DNA of 64,000 nt from Erodium maritimum (Eukaryota; Streptophyta; Magnoliopsida; Geraniales; Geraniaceae). Numbering within the stretch: the first letter of the stretch is position 1; each line of letters begins with the position of its first letter. The notes beneath the pieces are model-generated. The model saw only the letters and a program-made list of their open reading frames with translations, was not told the DNA's origin and did no database searches. The position numbers and the translations under genes are program-made. The stretch covers positions 83,767,043-83,831,042 of the forward strand of contig OY997588.1 in the NCBI GenBank assembly GCA_963921825.1, given 5' to 3'. Below, piece by piece: positions 32,693-42,969 of this stretch.

Positions 32693-33082
32693 CTACCAGC
32701 ATTGATCAGTCTCCCACCTCCGGGTCGGGTAAAACCCGGATCTGTTAACGGGCTGCCTCCTCCCGAAATCGAAACCTCCCATGGAGAGATCGTAGAGCGC
32801 GCGGGCGGAGGGATCGGAGAGCGTGGCGTAGGCGTTGTGAATCTCGATGAATTGGCGGCCGTCGTCGGACTCCGCCGCGTCTGGGTGGTAGACCTTGGCC
32901 AGGGTCCTGTAGGCTGTCTTGATCTCGGTGGGAGACGCGGTGTGCTCGACCCTGAGCACCTCGTAGAGGCTCCCGGAGACGAAGGGAGGCGCCTGACAGG
33001 AGGCGGCGGCGCGGACGGCGACGGATCGGCGCGGTGTGGGAAGAGAAACGGAAGGAGGAGCAGAGAGAAGAAACCTGGACAT
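32693..33082 (-). CDS. J11: chloroplast-type J-domain cochaperone (dnaJ 11-like)
   Basis: An intact, intronless 129-codon frame starts at the ATG complementary to 33080-33082 and stops at TAG (32693-32695). Residues 1-30 (MSRFLLSAPPSVSLPTPRRS...) are Ser/Arg-rich without acidic residues, as in chloroplast transit peptides. Residues 38-98 are a J-domain: SLYEVLRVEHTASPTEIKTA, the invariant HPD at 66-68 (VYHPDAAE), then AYATLSDPSARALYD. The tail RRWETDQCW is typical of plant dnaJ 11-like small stromal J proteins, which stimulate Hsp70 ATPase. Length fits that group. It lies between a foldback MITE (315 bp upstream of the start codon) and the LINE/Copia nest (113 bp beyond the stop). No disabling change is seen, so it is probably the one working gene here. 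Confidence 0.93.
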   Translation of the reverse strand: MSRFLLSAPPSVSLPTPRRSVAVRAAASCQAPPFVSGSLYEVLRVEHTASPTEIKTAYRTLAKVYHPDAAESDDGRQFIEIHNAYATLSDPSARALYDLSMGGFDFGRRQPVNRSGFYPTRRWETDQCW

Positions 33083-33139
33083 CGAAACGGAGATTTGAGG
33101 GGTAAAATAGGGATATGGGAATATTGGTGGGAGAGAAAT

Positions 33140-33254
33140 GGGATATATAGAGAGAGACGGGTCCCACCGCGTGATAAGAGTGGTGGGGCCTCCAAAATAA
33201 GAGTGGGCGTGGCACGCAGGATTTCTATTTCCTATTTGCTTCTAGAAGGTTTTC
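33140..33254 (-). promoter_or_regulatory. core promoter of the J-domain gene with HSE-like site
   Basis: On the minus strand CTATATATCC (33142-33150) is a TATA box about 60 bp before the start codon, implying a short 5' leader. About 90 bp further upstream is TTCTAGAAGGTTTTC (33240-33254, plus strand), which gives two perfect and one imperfect nTTCn/nGAAn units of a heat-shock element. A GATAAG motif lies at about 33173. Heat control is an inference. Confidence 0.55.
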
Positions 33255-33396
33255 TCCGGCTCCACCTCATTGACACAGCTGCTGCTCCTCCTCCTCTTTC
33301 CAATTTTCCTAAATAATTAAAATGATTAATGTATGTATGTCTCTAAGCTTCCAGCTGTCCCAGGTAGACCGATTCATTAACATAGAAAAAAAATAA

Positions 33397-34404
33397 GGGA
33401 AAATTTCAATTTAATACCCTGACAAACATTTATTTGTAATATAATACCCTAGTTTATTTTTTTTGCAATTTAATACCCTGACAAACATTTATTTTCACTT
33501 TCATACCCAACCGTTAACTTTCCATCCAAAATGGATGAAAAGTCCAAAATACCCCTTGAGACCAATCATATTTTCAAAACCTATCACAAAAAATCAGATT
33601 TTTTATATATTTCAAAAAACTATATTTTATTTCAAAAAATATTTAAAAAATCAGTTTTTATATATTTCAAAAATCATATTTTTATATAATTAAAAAAATC
33701 AGATTTATTTCAAAAAATATTTAAAAAAAATCAGTTTTTATATATTAAAAAAAGATTTTTATATGTTTTTAAAAATAGTTTTTATTTCAAAAAAATATTT
33801 TTTAAAAAACAGTTTTTATATATTTAAAAAATAATTTTTTATATATTTCATAATAATATTTTTATATAATTAAAAAAGAAGATTTATTTAAAAAATAATT
33901 AAAACCAGTTTTTTTTATATTATAAGAATCGAATTTTTATATATTTTAAAAAATTAGATTTTATTTCAAAAAATATTTTTTTTAAATCACTTTTTATATA
34001 TTTTAAAAAATAAATTTTTATATATTTCAAAAATCATATTTTTATGTAATTCAAAAAAACAGATTTATTTTTTTAAAAAAATAAAATCAGTTTTTTATAT
34101 ATTAAAAAACAGATTTTTATATATTCCAAAAAAATTATATTTTATTTCAAAAAATATTTTTTAAAAAATCGGTTTTTATATATTTAAAAAAATCAAAGAT
34201 TGAAGGGTGTTTTGGGTATTTTTTGAAAAAACAAGGTCATGTGCAAAGCACATGACTACTTTCCATCCATTTTGGATGGAAAGTTAACGGTTGGGTATGA
34301 AAGTGAAAATAAATGTTTGCCAGGGTATTAAATTGCAAAAAAAACAAGTTAGGGTATTATATTGCAAATAAATGTTTGCCAGGGTATTAAATTGAAATTT
34401 TCCC
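33397..34404. mobile_element. long-TIR foldback DNA element, copy 2
   Basis: A 1,008-bp relative of the element at 4079-5038, beginning GGGAAAATTTCAATTTAATACC and ending with its complement. Its outer 180 bp pair closely, including the sub-repeats TAATACCCTGACAAACATTT and the motif TTTCCATCCAAAATGGATG. The interior is an AT-rich array of TTTTATATATTTCAAAAA-like units. The flanking 9-mers AAAAAATAA (33388-33396) and AAAAAGTAA (34405-34413) match at 8 of 9, consistent with a Mutator-type 9-bp TSD. It lies 315 bp upstream of the J-domain start codon. Confidence 0.88.
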
Positions 34405-34413
34405 AAAAAGTAA

Positions 34414-34696
34414 TACTAATTCCTTAATCAAGTAAATGGATATTTTATAATTTATACAACTTGAGTTTGTTACCAAAGTTTGTTGATACTGGTTGCTTGC
34501 CTCATTTTATTTGTTATTATTTTCTACCCCTTTTATGGGTGTAAGGTGTAATTTCGTCTCATTAATCTAAAAATTTTGTATTCTATTTTTATTACATTAA
34601 ATTAATTTTTATGACGTCTCGCTATCCTAGAATTATGTGGCCGTGGTACACAGTCCGAGATAACACCTCTTGGGTCATTACAAGTAGTATCAGAGC
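34414..34696 (+). mobile_element. LTR 3' end and primer-binding site of a retrotransposon remnant
   Basis: The stretch ends GGGTCATTACA at 34682, and after two bases TAGTATCAGAGC (34685-34696) follows. This is one base from the canonical TGGTATCAGAGC PBS for initiator tRNA-Met, so the sequence before it is probably the end of a 5' LTR. No gag or pol frame is recognisable afterwards, and the LTR start is lost or displaced by the foldback element. Confidence 0.5.
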
Positions 34697-35340
34697 GATA
34701 CGACCAACGTACTAATGACCAAGGAGAGATCAGCGAGTCACCAACGATATGTCAAGAACCCACACCAGCTAACTCTTATCTATACAGGTTTCCGAAAATC
34801 AAGTCAAGGAAACAAAGCTTTTGTGTTGAATGTAGGAGCGAAGCAAGCGAGGCGAGAAGTCTGGTTCACAGCCAAGACTCGCCGATTAAAAACAACAGCT
34901 TTCCATATGAGCAAAGGAGGTACTACTGTCGCGTGTTCTACTTCGTTTTTCTCTGTGTGCGATCGGTTGCACGAGTGGGCGTGTGCCCATGAAGGCAGGA
35001 CTCGAGACCCGTACGAGGCGAGGCCGAGTCGTAGCCATGTGCGCTGTCGTAACTGTAGTGATGTCATACCAAATGTTTGAGGCATCTGCGCGTCCACGAT
35101 GGGACAGTCGAGTGCAAAGGATCAACGTCTTAAAGTCGACAACATTGTTCACGGGGAAAACGTTTGCATGCTCATGTGCACTAACGATTATGCCATGTTG
35201 CATGATTTCTCTATGCATAAAGGACTTTTGCGGGGAGACTGTCGTTGTTTCCCTAGTTTTCGAGGGGAAGGGTTCATGTCATAGTCGTACTTACAACCAT
35301 TAGAGTTGTTGGATGATTCGATCATCCTGGGCGATTAGAT
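34697..35340. other. unassigned, possibly leader or gag remnant of the element above
   Basis: Several short overlapping frames occur on both strands but none carries a retroviral or host signature. The region runs from the PBS-like site to the start of the second 'MEL' element. Confidence 0.3.
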
Positions 35341-35406
35341 CGTCCACCTATGCAGATTCTTCTCTAACCCTTGCACGCCTGAGCCTGAGGTCTCGTCCTC
35401 GCCGCT

Positions 35407-35765
35407 ATGGAGCTTTTGTCTGTCGCTGCTACTGTTGTGCCACCTGGGGTTGTCGGCTTTTCCGTCACTGTGTTCGTCTGTCCCACCCAGATGACCTCGC
35501 AGACCACGCCTGGCGCGGGGGTTTACGTACGGGTGGGAGTAGCTGGCTTTTCCCCAACCCTCTGCGCCTCTTCCATCCTCCGTTCCTATGGTGGTTTCGG
35601 TGACCCCTATTCCGATCGCCAAGCCTCCTTGTCCTTCTACGCCGATTCCATCTGGCCTTCCTGCCTCGACTGGTCGGCAGGTCCTCTCGCCTATGGTGCT
35701 CTCTCCCTCTCCCTCCGTCGTTGTACCCGTTACAGTCACGATGCCTGCGATAAAACCACTGTCCA
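35407..35765 (+). pseudogene. 'MEL' ORF copy 2, N-terminal part
   Basis: MELLSVAATVVPPGVVGFSV is followed by QMTSQTTPGAG, parallel to the start at 23179. The frame runs to about 35805 inside the LTR, so its last codons are not original. The segment GTTGTACCCGTTACAGTCAC (35720-35739) aligns with the bases flanking the Copia insertion in copy 1, so the two LTR elements inserted 38 bp apart on the family's map. Confidence 0.5.
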
Positions 35766-38700
35766 TGTAAGAACCGCTCCTGGTCGATCCCGGTCGAACC
35801 GGTGAATTTTGGGGAAAGTTGACTTTCCGCGAAAAAGTCAACTGATGACTCTGGGAGTCATTCGGGACCTTTCCGGGACCCAAAAATCTTAGTCGTCATT
35901 ACAGTTAGCTTAGTTGGGTCATTTCCTTTCAAATGACTATTTTTGCGAAAATGTCAAACCCGGGTCAAACTAGGTCAAATTAGGAGTATTAACGAATTAA
36001 TTTATTTTGGGCTGAGATTTTTTTTGGGTAGAAGTGGACCCCACATGGACACATGTCCATGATAGCTTGGAGGGGAAGAAAAATGTGAAAAGACCAATTG
36101 ATCCCCACTTGTGGACAAAAGAGAGAGAGATGGACTAAAGAACAAAAAGGGACATTTCCACCTTAAGGATAAGGACACATGGGGATAATTTTTCAGCATA
36201 TTTGCTCCTTGTTGGCCGAAATTCACTAGCTAGGAAGAGAGAGAATGAAGCTCCATTGAAGAAGAAGAAAGTGAAGAAAAAGGAGCTCCTTTAGGTGTTT
36301 TCCAACACCAATCTTCTCCAAAACACACTCATTCTCATCCCTTCTTCCTTCTTAAGGTGAGTACACTTTGAAAACCCATTTTTATGAAGTTTGGGTTTAT
36401 GGGTTTTATAGAAAAGGCATGAAATAGGCATGGGTCTTAGGGACTTTAGGTTCTTAGTGTTTAATTAGATAAGTTATGGAGAAAGTGGAGATTGATGATG
36501 AAATTTCATTGGGTTTTTGTGATTTTGATGAAACCCACCTTGGGTCTTGAAACTTTGGAGTGATTGTGGTTGATTTTGAAGTTTTGGAGCTTAACAATGG
36601 AGTTGTGGAGAACCTAGAAGTAGTTAGGAACTTGTTGGGAGAAATGAGATATTTTTTCCGGCGAACGGAGGTTCGCCGGAGCTCCGACCGGTCGCCGGAT
36701 TCCGGCCACCGGGGAGGGGAATGACCGGCCATGGTCGGAGGGACACACGGAACCGTGACCGGCCCTGTCCGGTCCGGCCACCCACGGCCCATGTGTGGCC
36801 GTGGGGCCCACATGGCCGGGGTGTGGTTGTTTAATGTTTGGACGGTCTTGGGATGATAATTTCACACCCGGAACGAATTATGGAAGTGATTCATGAAATT
36901 TCGGGAAAAGTGATTAGAAACTTTAATTGCGAATTTAGAACGCTCGGACATCGGAATTTGATTCCGTCAAGTGCGTTGGAACAAGTAAATTTAATTAGGA
37001 CTGATAGAAACGAAAAGGGAAATTTTCGGAGTCCCGAGGGATGTTTTACCGATCCCGGGCAAAATGGGCCTTCCGGGCCCATTTTGACAAGTTGAGCAAT
37101 TGGGGGTTAATTGGATATTTCTCTCTTTAAACCACACTTGAATTAGCATTAATTCTTGGATTGCTTTGTGATCTTAGACGTTGGACCCGAGCACGGCGGA
37201 GGAGGCTACTAGGCGACTCGCGTTGACTAAGCGTTTGGATAGCGATCGAGGTAGGGAAATGTAGCGAATACCTGTTTAATTGCGGAAAGTTACTAGTATG
37301 CATATAGGGTATGAATACTTGTTATAATTGTAGAATTTCATGTAGGATGTAAGGAACGAGTGTAATGAGGGATAACTTGCGGGCCATGTCGTGTCCGTAG
37401 GTTTGGGAATTGTTGTGCTGTAGTATCACATGTGTGTCTCTGATTGGGCCCGTAGGATTGCGTGTTGGCTGTGTTGTTGTGAATTGGTGATTTGTAATGC
37501 TTGATGTGTAGTATGTCCGTCGTTGAATCTAGGATCATGATATGATAGAATCGGTATGATATGTTGGTATGATATGCTTGGTGTGGCGTGAACTACTGCC
37601 TTGTGATATGATTGGGTGATTGATAGACCGATGTGATGTGTTTCGGTAAGTTTGTTTGGTAATGATACACCATGTGTTCCGGTAGGATACCTATACCGAG
37701 GGAGGATTCCGGTGTAGGATATCTATATCGATGATGCGTTCTGGTACGATACCTATGCCGACGGAGGAGTTCGGTATAGGATATCTAGACCGATGATGTG
37801 TTCGGTATGATATGTTTGAGGATGTTGTTCCGGTCCGATATCGTGGCGGAAGTTGTGCCAGTTCCGTCGCGATATGTTCCGAGGCGGTGTGTTCCGGTCT
37901 GACATCTATATCGATGGTGGTTCCGATATAGATATCTAGACTGAGGCTTCCGGTATGATATCTATGCCGTGAAGGATTCTAGTGTGGGATATCTAGGCCG
38001 AGGATTTGGATCCGGTGCAATACCTGTGTTGCATGTGTGATTACGGTACATGGGATCTAGAGCCGAGGAGGGTATTTCAGAGCAATGTTTATACCGTACC
38101 CCGGGATGGTATGTGTGATGTGAGTTGTACCCTGATGCTGTGTGTTCCGGGAAGATATACCCGACTGACGGAGGATTCCGGTCCGCTATATTATGAGTTA
38201 CCCCAAGGAGCCGTGTTCCGGGAAGATGTCCAGGCCGATGTGAGTTCGGACGACGTGATAAGTCGGGCTGTTGATGAGCCGGCGCATTGCTCTGGAATAC
38301 CACAGGTGGCAGTGATTGTTTATGTTATTACTCTATGTGTTGATTTGTGTTGACTGTTGTGACTGCTTATGCATGCTATGTGATCTGCTGTGACTTGAAA
38401 TACAGATTTACCTGAGTTTAGTGTATTGCCGTGCGAGTTCGCACATGTGGTCGGTTGTGAGATAACCGTGGTCGTTGTCTACCGAGACTTGTTTGAGTGA
38501 TAGTGGTTAAGGGTATAGTTGAGAAAAGTGGTATGAGTTCGGGTCAGTGTCGAAGGTTGATTTGCGGATTGCACCCGAGTTAAGGTCAAGCGTTATCTTG
38601 GGTCACGTGTTTAATTGATTCATAGTTACTGTTCTTACTAGTATGCCCTAATTGGACGGTTACTCGTAGTGGTGAGCGGATAGCTCATCACCTTAACTAC

Positions 38701-39004
38701 TTTTTCCTACTGAGCGAAAGCTCACCCCCTTCATTACTGTTTTACAGGTTTCGATCGTGAGTTGGTTTAGAGGACGTCTCAGAGTCGGGGAGCCTGACGA
38801 GAGTCCTTAGTTTTGGGATTTCATAGAGACGTACTTCCTTTTGTATTAAACTCTTTACTATTTGATTTTCGAGTTTGACTCGCGTTACCGAAACTGTTGG
38901 TTTTTGAATTATATTTGGAGGCTTATTTCGTTAAAGTTTGTTTTATTTATTGTTATTTTAGTTCACGCCTCGAGTCCGGTCAAAACCGGATTTGGGGCGT
39001 GACA
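35766..39004 (+). mobile_element. Ty3-type (Tekay/Del-like) solo LTR, 3.2 kb
   Basis: The unit starts TGTAAGAACCGCTCCTGG and ends TTTGGGGCGTGACA. The flanking pentamers are GTCCA (35761-35765) and GTCCC (39005-39009), one mismatch. Very long LTRs with a ...GGGGCGTGACA end fit the Tekay/Del group of chromoviruses. It has a CCGG-rich block at 36660-36790 and a degenerate tandem array at 37676-38110, and is related to the LTRs at 49361 and 51029 (same ends, and a shared motif GAGCGAAAGCTCACCCC or GAGCGAACGCTCACCCC near the 3' end). No internal region or coding sequence remains. Confidence 0.85.
37676..38110 (+). repeat. degenerate tandem repeats inside the solo LTR
   Basis: Units of roughly 30-45 bp with the pattern TTCCGGTATGATATCTATGC ... 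GAGGATTCCGG recur about ten times with substitutions and length changes. They are confined to the LTR and have no protein-coding logic. Confidence 0.7.
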
Positions 39005-39259
39005 GTCCCTGCCGGTGGATCTCTCTTCCCTCTCCATTCCCTTCGGTAACCTGCTTCGGCTGTTGGGGACAAGGGGCGTCGTCAGCGCAAACCCAAGCCT
39101 ACCCAGGCTGGCCCACTATTTGCGATCCCCCTATCTCTAGGACCGATCTCGGAGGGAGGTTTCTCTCTCGGATCGACTTCTCCGGTATCGAATGCTAAAT
39201 CGAAGTGGGGGAGGCCTCTGCGTCGTCCTAAGGTACCTTCTTCCCCAACTAATGACCCT

Positions 39260-39601
39260 TTGACCTTACCTCCCCCGAACCCTGGCGAGACGACTCCTCC
39301 ACCCAACCTCCCGTCCTCCCCCATCGACCACGACCTTGCTCTGGCCTTATTAGATGGCGGCGAGGATTCTAGGGTTTCATCGACCTTTGGTGTTACCTCG
39401 AACCTATCTAGGGTTCCACCAATCCTCGGTGTCACCCCAACCCTGCCTAGGGTTTCTACCTCGACCCTACCTAGGGGTTCTTCGGCACCACGACTGGATC
39501 TTTCTCTGGTTCCACACGGTCCATCGGGAGTGAAAGCGGCACCTCGGGCCCCACACCCCCTCGGCTGGGTAGAATCCGGCATTAGTCCCCTACTTCCCTA
39601 G
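39260..39601 (+). pseudogene. 'MEL' ORF copy 2, part after the solo LTR
   Basis: The frame contains TLPPPNPGETTPPPNLPSSP and HDLALALLDGGEDSRVSSTF, homologous to the part at 31918-32248, then a run of imperfect repeats of the type LSRVPPILGVTPTLPRVSTS, and ends at TAG (39599-39601). It is longer than in copy 1, so the family varies by repeat expansion or deletion. No enzyme domain is visible. Confidence 0.45.
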
Positions 39602-40095
39602 TGCTACTGATGCCGCTACCGATTTCAAGGAATGGTGACGTGGCCGCGCGTGAAGACTTGGGTGCAAAGGAAGTTGGGAGTTATGAACCTGCGGGAGTTG
39701 GGGTAAGCCAGAGTACTCTGAAACGGGCGGCAGATGGGGTCCCTCGGGTGGATCAGTTCAGGGCGGGGAAGAAACTCCGCCAGGAGGAATAAGTGGTACT
39801 ATGTACATCAAGGACTGGACCTGGGAGGGGTCACTGCACGTTGCGTTGCCTCCCCCCATCACTACTACCGTCGAGGATCCTCGGGATCTCCGTTACTTCT
39901 TCACTCTTTCCGCTTCTTTCATTTGCCTATGTGGCATCACAAAAAACCGTTGTGTTGGTTATGATATTAAAGGATCAGAGAACCATATACTCGTCTATTC
40001 CGACCTTCTCTCAGTGATCGAAGAACCTGTTCCTCAACGCACACTAATGTAATCCGATTTGATCTTAAATAATATTCACCTTTAGCTAAAAAAAA

Positions 40096-40491
40096 TAAGG
40101 AAACGGGGTGGAATTTTGTGGTCACTTTAATTGACACTCAAGCAAGAAGCCGAAGGCTCACTTAGCCGCAAAGCCCACTCCTTTTGGCGCAGTACGTTCG
40201 TGGAAAACATCGCACGTGCCAAACCTTCTAGAAAACAGTCCCTATTATTTTATTCATTTCCTTTGAGAAAATGGTACCCATAGCTTTGGTAGATTTGATT
40301 GAAAAATATCAATTAGAAAAAAGTTTTTGTAGTTGACATAAATTGTTTAATATTCCGTTTCAAAAAATTGTTTAATATTCTATACATAGCACTTCTATAA
40401 TATCGCTGCCGTTGCAATCTATATAAATTTAAAATATACAAATCGTTACTCGAAGCATTTAGATATAACGGGTTAAAATATTTTTAACGTG
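40096..40491. other. unassigned, with promoter-like motifs
   Basis: No gene frame. A G-box (CACGTG, 40213-40218), a TTCTAGAA palindrome (40226-40233) and CTATATAAAT (about 40419-40428) occur in order. They could be the promoter of a plus-strand gene whose start was displaced by the LINE inserted at 40505, but no coding sequence follows on the far side of that LINE. Confidence 0.3.
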
Positions 40492-41507
40492 CAAATTACT
40501 AAAGTTTTTTTTGAACGGTAAGTATCTTAGTGTCTTGCAATAAAAAACTTTAGCGTAAAGTGCAGCAGTACAAGGGGACATAAAGTCCTGAGATCAGAAT
40601 ATGTCCGAGTCTCACGTAGAACACCCGATGCTCTGAAAACGTAGAAACAACCTAGTTCACATCCTAAACAAAAAGAGGTGTCCTTACGATCAAACCGATC
40701 GAAATAGAAATCAAAGTCCAGTAGAAATAAAACCATAATCCAAAAAACAAAGTACTGATAAACGATAGTGCATATAAGTAATAATAAAGCGAAATCTCCA
40801 CCGGTGCAATCCTCTGCTCCAATCCAAGTCTCGGACCTGGATCGTGAGGGGTAGGCCACCATTCGTCTATCTCTCGGAGTTCGGGTCGACTCATGATGCT
40901 TGGCGGGACTGCGTTGCAGCCCTCGCCATGTCTGGCGCCTCCTCGACTTCCTCCTCATATCGGAGTTGGAACCTCGGTGGTTGCGCCTCTGTGGTCCCCA
41001 ACGTTCGTTTCAGCCTATAAGGTGCCCGACGACCTTGATTTTGATAGGCCTTTCCCCGGAGCGTGGTCTTCAGCAGATTCTGCCTCTTTGGTCCTAGGCC
41101 TCCTCCCATTTCCCATGGCTCCTTCTACTTTCCCCCGCGAGGAAAAGTCTCCAACTGTTCAGGGAATGTGGGAGGTAGTGACATTGTGGGAGTCCAAATG
41201 GGAATGTTGGTGAGCCCCACCCTTCCACGTTCCCTACCCCCTGCTCCATGTTAGCCATATTACGGGTCTTCGCAATCATGTTTGGCCCGTATGGAAATCC
41301 TGAGGATCCCTTTGAAAATTGTAGAGATGTCTCAAGGGGCTCTCCTTAGTCATATCACCTATCTTCGCTACCGGCTGCTCCCCTTGTAAGGATAGCGCCA
41401 GGAGCCCCAGTGGGGGAGGTAAACATCCCATTCTCCCACAGAACCGGTTTGGTCCAATGGTTAGGGATGTCATCAACTCCTCCACCCGTAGAGCCGGGGG
41501 ATTCCTT

Positions 41508-41530
41508 GGGGGGGGGGGGGGGGGGGGGGG
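41508..41530 (+). repeat. 23-base G homopolymer
   Basis: An unbroken G run (poly-C on the element's coding strand, giving a polyproline stretch). Another of 18 bases lies at 3416-3433 in a LINE ORF1. Such runs are unstable and error-prone in sequencing. Confidence 0.95.
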
Positions 41531-41681
41531 CAAAACCTGTCAGCATCTAAACAGTGTCAGCACACAATGAATCATCAAAGCGTACCTCATCATTACACAC
41601 TCCCCGGATGCGAGCTGTGCAATCCTGTATCCGATGGTTGAGACACCCACATCTTGCGCAAAAGCCAAAAAACCGTTCAAA

Positions 41682-42969
41682 TTAGAGTGGTATTGTCGTA
41701 GCTTCTTGATGTCTAGGGAGCTGGAGAGACATCTGCTTCCGTAGAGGTCGACCCACATCCAGTGCCACCCGGAACCACAAGTAATCGGTCGAATGTCGCA
41801 CTACTGGGATAGGAGCCTCCGGTATCCCCCGACCAATTGAGGTTGCTAATAGAGCTCTGACCACATCAGTTCTAGCGTCCCCGACACATTGAACGGCCGC
41901 ACCCTTATTTCCATAAACCGGAACGGAATGTTGTCCGGCTGCATGCAAGGTACATAAGGCAGTACAAGAAGCGGGTAACTGCTAAAAGTCCATGGTTCTT
42001 GATGCCGGATTCGGTTGAGGGTGGTCTCATTCGGAAATCGAAAGGCAAACACCGATTGGGACGGGACTTCCACCTTCATCTCGTCCACCCTCCACTGCTT
42101 AAGCATCACCCCCACTAGGGTTTTCGGCCTGTAGTTCACATTCAATACCAATCGTGCCACAAAGGAAAGTCGATACATGTCATCGTCAACATCCGGGACC
42201 GCTGATTGAGGAACGACCACCATTATATCGTCATCCTCCTCATCATCCAATGAGAAGTTTCCTAAATCCGCCGAGAGATCATCGAGCCCCCTATTCACAA
42301 GGGTACACATTTGCTGCTGGTCGGCTTGTTCCGCTCGCGGTTGTAACGTCGTAGGTCTTCGATTAGTGCCGATGTAGGGGAAGCGGACCCTGCCGTGGTC
42401 ACTGGATATGGATTGCCCCTCGGGACGTCGGTGGTCGGTGGGAGAGCTAGCCCCAGCGGGGCGTTCAAATCCGGGAGGGCCAACGGCTGTGGTCGCCCTC
42501 CGTTGACGAGATCCGCCCGTCTCGGTGGTAAACATTCCTACGGCTGCGACGATCGATCTTGAAGCGGTGCCCACCGAGAGGAGAGGGCCAACTCAACCAT
42601 CGTGAACGGAGGAGAGGGATTCACGACGCCATGAATCAGACTTGTCGGTTGCATATATCGGGCCGGGAGACTCGGGTTCACCCCCGTCGTCGCCAGACCA
42701 GGCCTGCGAGAGCATGAAGCCGCTGGAAGACTCGGGTTCACCCCCGTCGCTGCCAGACCAGGGCTGCGAGAGCGTGAAGCCGCTGGAAGACTCGGGTTCA
42801 CCCCCGTCGCCGCCAGACCAGGGCTGCGAGAGCGTGAAGCCGCTGGAAGACTCGGGTTCACCCCCGTCGCCGCCAGACCAGGGCTGCGAGAGCGTGAAGC
42901 CGCAGAGGACGTCGGTGATGGACCCATGGCGGAAACATTAAAACTGGTACAAAAACACGGCTGAAACAA
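41682..42969 (-). pseudogene. LINE ORF1 with DUF4283 domain
   Basis: The minus strand first reads a 143-codon frame (42969-42538) with a repeated ASRSRSPGLAATGVNPSLP block, then shifts into a 242-codon frame (42574-41846). Near 42200-41900 the latter holds the DUF4283 core: YRLSFVARLVLNVNYRPKTL, the acidic run DDEEDDD ahead of it, HQEPWTFSSYPLLVLPYVP and FMEIRVRPFNVSG. A third frame (41948-41682) extends it. DUF4283 proteins are the RNA-binding ORF1 products of many plant LINEs. Two frame changes are needed, so the copy is probably inactive. Confidence 0.75.
42661..42900 (-). repeat. four 60-bp tandem units in LINE ORF1
   Basis: Four head-to-tail 60-bp units; the last two (42781-42840 and 42841-42900) are identical, the second differs at one base and the first at several. 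Each encodes a 20-residue Ser/Arg/Pro block on the minus strand and keeps the reading frame. Confidence 0.95.

Larger units (their letters stand above)
35341..40095 (+). mobile_element. ORF2-less LINE-like element, family 'MEL', copy 2, split by a solo LTR
   Basis: Without the solo LTR at 35766-39004 the element is about 1.5 kb. It starts with a short leader, carries the MELLSVAATVVPPGV frame (ATG at 35407), continues after the LTR with the TLPPPNPGET block shared with copy 1, and ends TTCACCTTTAGCTAAAAAAAA at 40095. No endonuclease or RT is present. The exact 5' boundary and TSD were not found, so the start is approximate. Confidence 0.6.

Noticed and set aside
32644..33195. Longer minus-strand and plus-strand frames overlapping the J-domain gene (183, 156 and 210 codons)
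   Set aside because: They are GC-rich shadows of the J-domain frame. Only the 129-codon frame has the HPD motif and the family C-terminus.
35335..35883. 182-codon minus-strand frame opposite the 'MEL' ORF
   Set aside because: It is the antisense of a proline-rich frame, shows no domain, and runs into the inserted LTR.
36454..36865. Frames of about 80-120 codons within 35766-39004
   Set aside because: They lie inside a solo LTR and come from a CCGG-rich block; no conserved domain.
42661..42900. CRISPR-like array
   Set aside because: The 60-bp units are directly adjacent without spacers, lie in a reading frame, and the genome is plant.
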